Below, in pieces: positions 18,738 through 26,888 of a stretch of DNA of 64,000 bases. The stretch is from NCBI GenBank assembly GCA_001870995.2, contig MLAV02000004.1:310001-374000 (forward strand). Reading direction: 5' to 3'. The first letter of the stretch is position 1, and every line of letters starts with the position of its first letter. Under the pieces are notes generated by a model, which saw only the letters and a list, made by a program, of their open reading frames with translations, was not told the origin of the DNA and made no database searches. Position numbers and translations under genes: made by a program. Origin of the DNA: Chitinophaga sp. CB10. GTDB taxonomy: Bacteria; Bacteroidota; Bacteroidia; Chitinophagales; Chitinophagaceae.

Positions 18738-20261
18738 CTAAAACTGCGCATATCCGGGCGTTTGCACCAGGCTGCGGTTATTGGTGAGGGAGTTGCGGTC
18801 GATTGGCCAGAGCAGTTTATACGCCTCGGCAGATTTGAGCGTCGTGTATTTATACACGTAGTTGTCGCCCATGCGGCGCAGGTCGTACCAGCGCTTACCT
18901 TCAAACACGAATTCCAGCAGCCGCTCCCGCAGCAAGGCTTCCTTCGCATCCTTATCCACCGCCTGGTTCGGGTAGGCGTAAGCGTTAGTGTAATTACTGC
19001 CATAGGCACGCGCTCTCACTTTATTTATCTCGGCCGCAGGATCTTCGCCCAGCAGCACTTTACTTTCTGCCAGTAATAACAACAGATCCGCGTAGCGGTA
19101 AATGGGAAAATCATTGGTATAAGCCCTGGCGCCGGCATTCTGCTCGCCCTGGTACTTTTTCGCAAATGCGCCCACGATGGAATAGCTGCCCCCTGTTTTC
19201 GTATAGGCGGGCTGGATAGTAGCATATTTGCGGCTATCCGCATCGCTGTACTGCCTGAAGGTGGCCACCCGCACGGGCGCGCGGAGCAGCCCTCCCCAGT
19301 TGTCCGTAGCCACGTCGAACTGGCGGTTCGCAAGGGAATCGTAGAAGTTGGCGATCAACCCGGATTGCGGCACAAACTGCCCCGGTACAAAGCCGATAGT
19401 AGCTTCATTCAGCTTATAGCGGATGGCAAAAATCATTTCCTTGTTGCCCTTGCTGTTGCTGCTGAAAACATCTGCGAAATTATCCATCAGCCCCAGGGAT
19501 GGCACATTGGTTTGTATATCCGTCAACGCGTTTTTTGCTACGGTGGCATCCGCAGCGCCGCCGCCCCGGTAGCTGGTCCAGAGGTAGGCCTCCGCCTTCA
19601 GCATCAGCGTGGCCGCTTTGGACCAGAAGCCTTTCTGGTTGCGGAAGGAATAATCAGCCCCGAAGTTGCTGACAGAGCTGTCGATATCCGATTTGATCAG
19701 CTTCATCACTTCCTCAGCAGGACTGGCCGCTTTCGCCAGGTTGCCAATATCGACACTGGTCGACGGCGTGGTAGTGATGATCACATTGCCCCAGCTGCGC
19801 AGCAGCTGAAAGTAATAGAACGCCCGCATACCGTAGGCCTGGCCCAGGTAGTAGTTCCTGTTTGCCGGCGTGAGCAGGCTGGTAGCCGTCGTTTTGCTGA
19901 TCAGCAGGTTCAGCTGGTTGATGTTGAAGTAAAACCCGCCGAAGTTGCTGACGCCCGGCGCATCCAGGTCCATCGTCTGCAACCACATGCGCTCCGCCCC
20001 CTGGGTGGCCTCGCCTGTAAAAGAGGGGCCCAGCACGGTTTCCGTACCGAATATATCCGAGCGCATTTCTCCAAGCGATTGAAATGCGCCATTGTTATTT
20101 CTAAACGCGGCATGCACGCCGGTTACAAAGGCGTCAAACTGGTCCGGCGTTTTCCAGTAGCTCTCATTACTGAGGGAGCTGATGGGCGTGAGGTCCAGCT
20201 TGCCGGAACAGGCCTGCATCAGCAGGGCTGCTCCTATTATAGCGATGATCTGTTTTTTCAT
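18738..20261 (-). CDS. SusD/RagB-family surface glycan-binding lipoprotein
   Basis: 507 residues. A lipoprotein signal ends at Cys18 (MKKQIIAIIGAALLMQAC). The N-terminal SusD signature SNESYWKTPDQFDAFVTGVH is followed by TPR-like helices and the C-terminal LRERLLEFVFEGKRWYDLRR, which is diagnostic of the RagB/SusD fold. It should cap the SusC channel at the cell surface and present sialylated glycans or free sialic acid. It starts 21 bp after susC. Ligand specificity is inferred from the downstream genes. Confidence 0.95.
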   Translation of the reverse strand: MKKQIIAIIGAALLMQACSGKLDLTPISSLSNESYWKTPDQFDAFVTGVHAAFRNNNGAFQSLGEMRSDIFGTETVLGPSFTGEATQGAERMWLQTMDLDAPGVSNFGGFYFNINQLNLLISKTTATSLLTPANRNYYLGQAYGMRAFYYFQLLRSWGNVIITTTPSTSVDIGNLAKAASPAEEVMKLIKSDIDSSVSNFGADYSFRNQKGFWSKAATLMLKAEAYLWTSYRGGGAADATVAKNALTDIQTNVPSLGLMDNFADVFSSNSKGNKEMIFAIRYKLNEATIGFVPGQFVPQSGLIANFYDSLANRQFDVATDNWGGLLRAPVRVATFRQYSDADSRKYATIQPAYTKTGGSYSIVGAFAKKYQGEQNAGARAYTNDFPIYRYADLLLLLAESKVLLGEDPAAEINKVRARAYGSNYTNAYAYPNQAVDKDAKEALLRERLLEFVFEGKRWYDLRRMGDNYVYKYTTLKSAEAYKLLWPIDRNSLTNNRSLVQTPGYAQF

Positions 20262-20282
20262 ATGCTGTAGAATTTGGAAGGT

Positions 20283-23200
20283 TTAGAACGTCACCTGTAC
20301 GCCCAGCACAAAGGACCGTGGCGTAGGATAAGTACCTGCGTAAATGCCGCTGATGTTACCGCTGCCATCTACCGGCGCTTCCGGCGAAGGGCCGCTGAAG
20401 TTGGTTAAATAAAACAGGTTGTTGCCGCTGATGTACAGCCTCGTGGCGGACAAAGCGTGTGTGCGTTGCAGTAAGGACTTCGGAAACTCGTAGCTGAGCG
20501 TTATTTCGCGGCAGGCGAGGTAATTCCCTTTTTCGTAAAAGCGGGAGTTGTTGCCATTCAGCACCTGGTTGGCGTTGTTGGCGCGGGTATAGTTTTGCTT
20601 GGAGCCCGCCACCTGGTCCGCAAAATAGACTTTTGGTATATCCGTTACCGTATTCGCGGGCGACCATGCCTGTTTCTGTAAATCGATGTAGTTGAAGGTA
20701 CCCTGGTAGTTGCCCAGCGTGCGCGCCACGAGGTCGTTATAGATGGTATGGCCGGTAGCGAAGTCGAACCGGCTGTACAGCGACACGCCTTTGTAGCTCA
20801 GCGTTGCATTAAAACCACCCGTCCACTTAGGGAAGATGTTGCCAAGGTACACCTGGTCGCGGGAATCGATGGTATCGTTGCGGTCCTTATCCAGCCAGTT
20901 TACATCTCCCGGCGTAATGCGGCCATTGGCGCCGGCGGCGAGGTTAGGGCCGGTAATTTTAGCGACGGCATCATAGCGGTTGCCGGCAACGGCTGCCACT
21001 TCCTTATCATCCCGGAAGATGGATACCTGTTTGTAGCCGTAGATATCGCCGAGCGACTGCCCTTCCTGCAGGCCGCCTACCCATATGACTTTGCCGGAAG
21101 CTTCGTCATAGACCTGGAGGCCGCCCTGGCGGTTGTTTTCGTTGCCGTTGTACGGCAGCTGGAGAATTTTATTTTTAACGAAGGAGGCATTGGCGCCAAC
21201 GCTGAGCCGCACCCCGCTTTTGGATTGCAGCACGGTCGCATTCACTTCAAACTCGTATCCCTTGTTCTGGAACGTGCCAAGATTTGTTTTCACAAAATCG
21301 AATCCCACGTAGCTGGGCAAAGCCAGGTTGGTCAGCAGGTCCGACGTTTTGCGGTTGTAATAATCAAACAGCAGCGTGATGCGGTTGTTGAGGAAGCCGA
21401 GGTCGATCCCCAGGTCCGTGGTTTTACTTTTTTCCCAGCGCAGTTCAGGATTGGCCATGCCCGTGTTGAGGAAGCCCGCGTTGCCGTTGTAATTCGTTTG
21501 CAGGCTATACACGCCCTGCACGTCGTACCGGCCGAGGCCCGCCACGTTACCGTTTACGCCGTAGCTGGCGCGTGGCTTGATGGTGCTGACGATGTTGGCG
21601 ATGCCGAGATTTTTATAGAAAGGCTCGTTGTGCAGGTTCCAACCGAGGGACATGCCGGGGAAGAAACCGGAGCGGTTGCTTTTAGCGAGGCTGGACACGG
21701 CATCCTGGCGGAATACCAGCGTGAGCAGGTAACGTTCGTCGTAGTTGTAGGCGAGTCGCCCGAAGGTAGAAAGAATGCGGTATTCCGAGCGAATCGTATA
21801 GTTATTATTCGGATCGGAGGAAGAAGTAGTTGGATTGAACGTCGTAGAGGCGTTGGCGGTAGGAATATCGTCCGTTGGCGCGTTGATGCCGTCTACCTGC
21901 AGCCCGAGGGATTTGATGCCGAAATACTCCGCGCCCACCATAGCGGAGAGGTCGTGTTTGCCGAAAGCTTTGGTATAGTTGAGGATGCCGTTGTATTGCG
22001 TTTGGAAGTCGCGCCCGAAGCCGGTGATGGACTCCCTCCTCGTATTACTGAACGATGGCGGGTTGGCGAAGATGTTCGCATAAGTTTGCGTGGCCTGCTG
22101 GAAGGATTGGTTCAATCTTTCGAACAGGTACATATTGGCCGTACCGCGGAAGTAAAGGCCAGGCAGCAGGTCCCACTTCACGTAGGCGTTGGCGGAGATG
22201 CGGTTAGCTTCCGCGCTGCGTTTCGTTTTTTGCAGCCAGTAGAGCGGGTTGCCGTCCGCTACGCCGTTACCCGGGTTGGGTAAGGTTTTGGCGGAATCCA
22301 GCCATGGGTTGAAGGTAGGCCAGATGGCCATGCTGCGGTAGAGCGAGTTCACTTCCCCTGCCAGCACGCCCAGTTGCGATGCGGTAGACATGCTGACGCC
22401 GGTACCTACTTCCACGTTGGGCTTCACTTTATAGGAGCCGTTCACATCCCCTGAAAACCGCTTGTAGCCGGAGCCTACGATCACGCCGTCCTCTTTATAG
22501 TAGTCGAAGCTGGCGTAATATTTTCCCTTGTCGTTACCGCCGGTTACGTTTACGTAATGGTCCTGCGTGTAGGTATTGCGGAAAACGATATTTTCCACTT
22601 CTCCCCCATGGTCTTTAAAAATGATGGTACCGCCGTAGGGGTCGCCCACGGTATCCCAGCCTTTGCTGAGGAGGTTGGCGGTGCTGCTGTTATACGGCCG
22701 GATGTCGAACGTGGCCAGGTCCGCCGGGTTGGTGGAAAGCCCCATCCCGCGGGAGGTGTTCACCTGGCTGAGCGTACGGCCGGCGTTGAGGTAGCCGAGG
22801 CGGGTATAGTAAATAAAATCTTTCGCGCCCATGTAGCGGTAGCCTTCGCGGGCTTTGTTGTAGCCGCCGGTGAACTTATAGGAAACCTGCGCTACACCGG
22901 CTTTTCCCTGTTTGGTGGTGATGAGGATAACGCCGTTGTTGGCGCGGGCGCCGTAGATGGCCGTAGCGGCGGCATCTTTGAGCAATTCAATGCTGGCGAT
23001 ATCTTCAGAGGGCACGTCCGCAAAGGATCGCACGACGCCGTCCACGATGGTGAGCGGTGCGCCCGGGCTGTTGATGGAGGCGCCGCCGCGGAGGATGATG
23101 ACCGGCGTTGCGCCCGGCTGGCCGGTGGCGGTAACTACCTGCAGGCCTGAAACGGTTCCCTGCAGGGCGCTGCCCACGTTGGCGCGGGGCGCGTTGGCCA

Positions 23201-23612
23201 GTACTTCCTTGTCGAGTTTGGCGATGGAGGTGGTGACGCTGCGGCGGGACTGCGTACCATAGCCGACTACCACCACTTCATTCATTTTCTGCACATCCGC
23301 TTCCAGCCTGACGTTGATCTCGGACTTGTCCGTCACCGGGATTTCCTGCGGCAGGTAGCCGGTGTAGCGGATGACGAGTGTTTCGCCGGGATTGACGAGC
23401 AGGGAGTAGGTCCCGTCCGGGAGTACCTGCGTGCCCCTGTTGGTCCCTTTTACGCTGACGGTGGCGCCGATGAGGGGGGATTGATCTTCGCGGGACTGTA
23501 TGCGTCCCGTGATCTTCCGCGACTGAGCCAGTGTGGTAGCGGCATAGCATAGGCCTATCAGTAGTAACAGACCTGTTTTCTGGTTGATAAAAAAGCGCTT
23601 CATAACGGACAT
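20283..23612 (-). CDS. SusC/RagA-family TonB-dependent outer-membrane transporter
   Basis: 1109 residues. A signal peptide (near MKRFFINQKTGLLLLIGLCY) precedes a carboxypeptidase-like beta-sandwich (ITGRIQSREDQSPLIGATVS), the SusC signature NEVVVVGYGTQSRRSVTTSI, a plug domain ending AIYGARANNGVILITTK, and a C-terminal 22-strand-type barrel ending in LGVQVTF with a terminal Phe. Two starts fit: 23612 (MSVMKRF) or 23603 (MKRF). It imports sialic-acid-containing products with the SusD encoded next. It is the first gene of the operon, facing the divergent FadR-type regulator. Confidence 0.95.
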   Translation of the reverse strand: MSVMKRFFINQKTGLLLLIGLCYAATTLAQSRKITGRIQSREDQSPLIGATVSVKGTNRGTQVLPDGTYSLLVNPGETLVIRYTGYLPQEIPVTDKSEINVRLEADVQKMNEVVVVGYGTQSRRSVTTSIAKLDKEVLANAPRANVGSALQGTVSGLQVVTATGQPGATPVIILRGGASINSPGAPLTIVDGVVRSFADVPSEDIASIELLKDAAATAIYGARANNGVILITTKQGKAGVAQVSYKFTGGYNKAREGYRYMGAKDFIYYTRLGYLNAGRTLSQVNTSRGMGLSTNPADLATFDIRPYNSSTANLLSKGWDTVGDPYGGTIIFKDHGGEVENIVFRNTYTQDHYVNVTGGNDKGKYYASFDYYKEDGVIVGSGYKRFSGDVNGSYKVKPNVEVGTGVSMSTASQLGVLAGEVNSLYRSMAIWPTFNPWLDSAKTLPNPGNGVADGNPLYWLQKTKRSAEANRISANAYVKWDLLPGLYFRGTANMYLFERLNQSFQQATQTYANIFANPPSFSNTRRESITGFGRDFQTQYNGILNYTKAFGKHDLSAMVGAEYFGIKSLGLQVDGINAPTDDIPTANASTTFNPTTSSSDPNNNYTIRSEYRILSTFGRLAYNYDERYLLTLVFRQDAVSSLAKSNRSGFFPGMSLGWNLHNEPFYKNLGIANIVSTIKPRASYGVNGNVAGLGRYDVQGVYSLQTNYNGNAGFLNTGMANPELRWEKSKTTDLGIDLGFLNNRITLLFDYYNRKTSDLLTNLALPSYVGFDFVKTNLGTFQNKGYEFEVNATVLQSKSGVRLSVGANASFVKNKILQLPYNGNENNRQGGLQVYDEASGKVIWVGGLQEGQSLGDIYGYKQVSIFRDDKEVAAVAGNRYDAVAKITGPNLAAGANGRITPGDVNWLDKDRNDTIDSRDQVYLGNIFPKWTGGFNATLSYKGVSLYSRFDFATGHTIYNDLVARTLGNYQGTFNYIDLQKQAWSPANTVTDIPKVYFADQVAGSKQNYTRANNANQVLNGNNSRFYEKGNYLACREITLSYEFPKSLLQRTHALSATRLYISGNNLFYLTNFSGPSPEAPVDGSGNISGIYAGTYPTPRSFVLGVQVTF

Positions 23613-23631
23613 TTAGAACTTCAGTAAAAGT

Positions 23632-23648
23632 ATTATGTATAACATAAT
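23632..23648. promoter_or_regulatory. Candidate FadR/GntR-type operator in front of susC
   Basis: A perfect inverted repeat ATTATGT-ATA-ACATAAT lies 20-36 bp upstream of the 23612 start. Its core GT-N3-AC matches the half-site form of FadR-subfamily operators, and a FadR-subfamily regulator is encoded divergently. It would sit at about +2 to +18 relative to the proposed start of transcription, a classic repression position. Confidence 0.5.
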
Positions 23649-23654
23649 GCAGTC

Positions 23655-23684
23655 TAAAAGTAGGAAAGAAATTTAAATAGGCAA
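23655..23684 (-). promoter_or_regulatory. Candidate promoter of the sialic-acid operon
   Basis: On the minus strand TTG (23684-23682) is followed after exactly 19 nt by TACTTTTA (23662-23655), a one-mismatch version of the Bacteroidota -7 TAnnTTTG. The spacing is the expected one. It gives a leader of about 40 nt that contains the palindrome described at 23632-23648. Confidence 0.45.
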
Positions 23685-23699
23685 GTATTTTTTTCTTTT

Positions 23700-23998
23700 T
23701 TAGTTTGGGCAAATCCCTTTATTTTTGGCGGAAAATGTCTACAGTAGCGGGGATATCGGGTTTTAAAAGCCGGTATAAGCGGAAATGAATTAAGTATGAC
23801 ATTAAATAATTTTTTAGTTTTAGGGAGAGATCTGGTGACGCACTGAGTATAGAAACGGCAGTGATAAGGAGTAGCGAGGCGGAAAGCCGGTGGAACGTGG
23901 ACGTACAAGGAGACTGTCCGGGTTAAACGCTTAAAGGAGGGAAAGGCCGCTGCATTTAAGGCGGGTATTTCGCAATGAAAACAGGCCGCCCCTATCGA
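23700..23998. other. Gene-free stretch between susC and the regulator gene
   Basis: No convincing open frame is present. The right part (about 23830-23990) is unusually G-rich on the plus strand and offers several short self-complementary segments, such as AGGCCGC near 23943 and GGCCGCCC near 23984. This could be a long leader, a small RNA or decayed DNA. I recognise no riboswitch class in it. Confidence 0.4.
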
Positions 23999-23999
23999 A

Positions 24000-24038
24000 T
24001 ACTTTTATCACTTAAATAAACGGAGGTACTTACTTTTA
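24000..24038 (+). promoter_or_regulatory. Two TACTTTTA elements upstream of the regulator gene
   Basis: TACTTTTA occurs at 24000-24007 and again at 24031-24038, 31 bp apart, upstream of the ATG at 24098. The same octamer occurs twice on the opposite strand in front of susC, 30 bp apart (23662-23655 and 23632-23625). Each could be a -7 element (TAnnTTTG with one mismatch) or a protein-binding site shared by both divergent units. Confidence 0.4.
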
Positions 24039-24097
24039 CCACATTAACATAAACAACATAACACCCAACTTTCATCTAAAAATCAAGTTCAACATAA

Positions 24098-24805
24098 ATG
24101 AGTCCCCTGGAAATAACTAAGAATCTGCAATCGATAGATACCAGCTCGCTGGTAGATAAAGTAGAACGCAAGCTGATTGAACTCCTCATCAGCAAGGACA
24201 TCAAGGTAGGCGATTCCATCCCCAAGGAGCTGGAATTAGCAGACGTACTGGGGGTGAGTCGCACCGTAGTCCGGGAAGCCCTCACCCGCCTCAAAACCCT
24301 TGGGCTGATTGAAACCAAAAAGAAGCGCGGGGCCGTACTCACCAACCCCGACCTCACCGGCTTGCTCGAAAAGAGCCTGTACCCCGAAATCATGGATAAA
24401 AACACCCTCCGCGAGATATTCGAAATGCGCCTGGCCCTTGAAATAGGGATGGCGGACTTTATCATGGAGCGGGTAACCCCGGAGGATGTAGCGGCTTTAA
24501 AAGCCATCGTGGAAGACGAGCCGGCTGTGGCGGACCAGCACCTGTTCCAGATAGAGCAGGAAATCCGCTTCCATGGCAAGCTCTATGAGATCAGCGGCAA
24601 CCAGGTACTGAAACGCTTTCAGCAGATGCTGCTGCCGGTGTTTGATTATGTGCATAAGAGCGGGCTGCTGAAAAAAATGCCGAAAACGAAGAAGTTCGTG
24701 TCGCATAAAGGGCTGGTGGAGATTATTGAAAATGGGTCGGCGGAGATGCTGCGGAATGCGATGCGGAATCATTTGGAGAATCATTTCGCGCGGATATTTG
24801 AGTAG
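24098..24805 (+). CDS. FadR-subfamily GntR transcriptional regulator, likely sialic-acid regulator
   Basis: 235 residues. The N-terminal winged helix-turn-helix contains GDSIPKELELADVLGVSRTV and VREALTRLKTLGLIETKKKR. The C-terminal all-helical FCD ligand domain spans about residues 95-225, with acidic and histidine residues of the usual metal/ligand pocket (EIRFHGKLYEISGN). FadR-subfamily members include E. coli NanR, which senses Neu5Ac. It is transcribed away from susC with a 485-bp shared control region, so control of the sialic-acid operon is the obvious inference. The effector is not shown by sequence. Confidence 0.85.
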   Translation: MSPLEITKNLQSIDTSSLVDKVERKLIELLISKDIKVGDSIPKELELADVLGVSRTVVREALTRLKTLGLIETKKKRGAVLTNPDLTGLLEKSLYPEIMDKNTLREIFEMRLALEIGMADFIMERVTPEDVAALKAIVEDEPAVADQHLFQIEQEIRFHGKLYEISGNQVLKRFQQMLLPVFDYVHKSGLLKKMPKTKKFVSHKGLVEIIENGSAEMLRNAMRNHLENHFARIFE

Positions 24806-24808
24806 GGC

Positions 24809-25020
24809 GGGTGGTTGCTTGCAAAGGGCGGGTGGTTGCTCGCAAAGAGGCATAGGGAGCAAAGGGCGCAGAGGGCGGGTGGTTGCTCGCAGAGGGCGGT
24901 TGGTAGCTCGCAGAGGGGCATAGGGAGCAAAAGGCGCAAAGGGTGGGTGGTTGCTCGCGAAGGGCGGTTGGTTGCTCGCAGAGGGGCATAGGGAGCAAAG
25001 GGCGCAGAGGTGGGTGATAG
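24809..25020 (+). repeat. Repeat cluster A: three 68-bp tandem units of the GCTCGCAAAG family
   Basis: Starting directly after the regulator stop codon, units beginning TTGCTCGCAAAGAGGCATAG (24836), TAGCTCGCAGAGGGGCATAG (24904) and TTGCTCGCAGAGGGGCATAG (24972) recur with an exact 68-bp period. Partial copies lie between and before them. The core runs CTCGCAAAGAGGCATAGGGA followed by GCAAAGGGCGCAGAGGG. Apparent reading frames through this DNA only translate the repeat. The same core occurs in clusters B and C. Confidence 0.85.
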
Positions 25021-25059
25021 CAGAGGTGGATGAAAGCAACGTTTAAGGAAGACATAAAA

Positions 25060-25089
25060 AAAAGACCTGCCGGGGACGGCAGGTCTTTT
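25060..25089 (-). terminator. Intrinsic terminator of the cold-shock gene
   Basis: A perfect 13-bp stem, AAAAGACCTGCCG (25060-25072) with CGGCAGGTCTTTT (25077-25089), has a 4-nt loop and is followed on the minus strand by a run of T. It lies 28 bp after the cold-shock stop codon. Confidence 0.9.
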
Positions 25090-25117
25090 CAATTACCAAA
25101 CTATTATCGGAATAATG

Positions 25118-25309
25118 TTATGCTAATCTTACGTTAACAGCATTCGGGCCCTTTCTACCTTCTTCCACGTCGAATACAACGCGGTCGTTTTCGCCGATGC
25201 TTTCTTTAATACCAGATACGTGAACAAAGATTTCCTGATTCGTACCTTCGATTTTAATGAAGCCAAAACCTTTAGTTTCATTAAAAAATTTTACAACACC
25301 TGTTTGCAT
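25118..25309 (-). CDS. Cold-shock domain protein (CspA family)
   Basis: 63 residues, a single OB-fold cold-shock domain. RNP-1 is KGFGFIK (residues 13-19) and RNP-2 is EIFVHVSG (residues 26-33), with the usual start MQTGVVKFFNETKGFGFI. It binds single-stranded RNA or DNA as an RNA chaperone. The gene is monocistronic, with a strong intrinsic terminator. The 246-bp upstream gap leaves room for a long structured leader, as in other csp genes, although none is proven here. Confidence 0.96.
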   Translation of the reverse strand: MQTGVVKFFNETKGFGFIKIEGTNQEIFVHVSGIKESIGENDRVVFDVEEGRKGPNAVNVRLA

Positions 25310-25540
25310 TTATTTAATTTTTAATAGTGAACGTATTCTCGCCTATTATAACTCAGCAGGCTCACTGCGCAACTAAAAGAAAAAAGTGGAAAGCTGATCG
25401 GGAAGTGATGATCACAAACAGAAATGCAATTCAATATTCTTAAGAAGCGTTACGAAGATAGGTGTAAAATGCTTACCATCCTAATTTTTTTCTATTTTAA
25501 CATAACCTTGCACGGAATAGACATTTTAACGTTTTAGATA

Positions 25541-25548
25541 TACATTTG
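25541..25548 (+). promoter_or_regulatory. Candidate -7 element of the MFS gene
   Basis: TACATTTG is an exact TAnnTTTG match ending 7 nt before the ATG at 25556. If used, the transcript would be leaderless or nearly so. No TTG is found at the usual -33 spacing. Confidence 0.4.
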
Positions 25549-25555
25549 TAAGTAT

Positions 25556-26845
25556 ATGAAACATCCTGATTCATGGCGTATAAAGGCCATCCTGACTGGT
25601 TCTGCCGGAAATATGGTAGAATGGTACGATTGGTACATCTATTCCACTTTTTCATTATACTTCGCGCCGGTATTCTTCCCTAAAGGCAATTATACAGCCC
25701 AGCTGCTCAATACAGCCGCCATTTTTGCCGTAGGATTCCTCATGCGCCCCATCGGTGGATGGATGTTTGGTACCATCGCCGACCGGAAAGGCCGCAAAAC
25801 CGCCATGACGCTCTCTGTACTCATGATGTCCTTCGGGTCCATGCTCATCGCCTTTACGCCCGGATATGCCCAAATCGGCATTGCGGCGCCCGTCCTCCTC
25901 TGCCTGGCACGCCTCCTGCAGGGCCTCAGCGTAGGCGGGGAATACGGTACCAGCGCCACCTACCTCAGCGAAGTAGCCACGGCCGACCTGCGGGGCTTCT
26001 ATTCCAGCTTCCAGTACGTGACCCTCATCGGCGGCCAGCTCCTGGCACTCGGCGTGCAAATGCTCCTGCAAAAAGTTTTCCTGACGGCGGATGAGCTGCA
26101 CCGCTGGGGATGGCGCATCCCCTTTGTCATAGGCGCGCTGCTGGCATTCTACGTGCTGTACCTCCGCAAAAACATGCACGAATCCACCGCCTTCCAAAAG
26201 GAAAAACCATCAAAAGATAAAGGTTCTGTAAAAATACTCTTCACCCAACATCCACGGGCAGTATTAACCGTGGTAGGACTTACCCTGGGCGGCACCGTAG
26301 CGTTTTACACCTACACCACCTATATGCAAAAGTTCCTCGTCAACACCGTCCATATGAGCATCGAAAAAGCGACTACCGTCACCTTTTTCCTGATGCTGAT
26401 CTATGCCTGCCTGCAGCCGCTGGCGGGCTGGCTGTCCGACAGGATCGGCCGCAAGCCCCTGCTGATGGCCTTTGGCATACTCGGCGCCCTCTGCACCGTG
26501 CCGCTGCTCACCACGCTGAGCCATACGGATACCGTCTGGGGCGCCTTCTGGCTCATCCTCGGCGCACTGATCATCGTCACCGGCTATACCAGCATCAATG
26601 CTGTAGTGAAAGCAGAACTCTTCCCCGCCGAAATCAGGGCACTGGGCGTCGGCTTCCCCTACGCGCTGACCGTAGCGGTTTTTGGCGGTACGGCGGAACC
26701 GCTCGCCCTCTTCTTTAAGCAACAAGGGATGGAATCCGGTTACTATTGGTACGTTACCGGCTGCATTTTTATCTCTCTATTGGTATATATCACCTCGAAA
26801 GACAGTAAAAAACATTCTTACCTGGATAAGGAAATGAAGGCGTAA
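25556..26845 (+). CDS. MFS metabolite:H+ symporter (KgtP/ProP-like)
   Basis: 429 residues with about 12 transmembrane helices. The family motif GNMVEWYDWYIYSTFSLYFAP is near residue 18, then FLMRPIGGWMFGTIADRKGR (loop 2-3 motif), LLQGLSVGGEYGTSATYLSE and GWLSDRIGRKPLL in the second half. These are typical of the metabolite:H+ symporter family, which includes alpha-ketoglutarate, proline/betaine and citrate carriers. Substrate cannot be assigned. It is a single gene flanked by the cold-shock gene and rpiA, both on the opposite strand. Confidence 0.9.
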   Translation: MKHPDSWRIKAILTGSAGNMVEWYDWYIYSTFSLYFAPVFFPKGNYTAQLLNTAAIFAVGFLMRPIGGWMFGTIADRKGRKTAMTLSVLMMSFGSMLIAFTPGYAQIGIAAPVLLCLARLLQGLSVGGEYGTSATYLSEVATADLRGFYSSFQYVTLIGGQLLALGVQMLLQKVFLTADELHRWGWRIPFVIGALLAFYVLYLRKNMHESTAFQKEKPSKDKGSVKILFTQHPRAVLTVVGLTLGGTVAFYTYTTYMQKFLVNTVHMSIEKATTVTFFLMLIYACLQPLAGWLSDRIGRKPLLMAFGILGALCTVPLLTTLSHTDTVWGAFWLILGALIIVTGYTSINAVVKAELFPAEIRALGVGFPYALTVAVFGGTAEPLALFFKQQGMESGYYWYVTGCIFISLLVYITSKDSKKHSYLDKEMKA

Positions 26846-26888
26846 GACCGGGCCTTATGTCAAAACGGCTTTCCGGAACGCAACGCCG

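Noticed and set aside
20748..22283. 511-residue plus-strand open frame
   Set aside because: Antisense to the susC barrel region; no signal, motif or start context.
23654..23908. 84-residue minus-strand frame upstream of susC
   Set aside because: Biased composition, no family resemblance, and it overlaps the candidate promoter of the sialic-acid operon.
24836..25011. CRISPR-like array
   Set aside because: Three units with a regular 68-bp period, but the inter-unit sequence is itself repeated, units vary internally, there are no cas genes, and the same core recurs at two distant intergenic sites.
24781..25092. Minus-strand frames with repeated APFAPYAPLRATN-like peptide
   Set aside because: They are translations of repeat cluster A. 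The period and composition come from the DNA repeat, and similar peptides appear in all three clusters in several frames.
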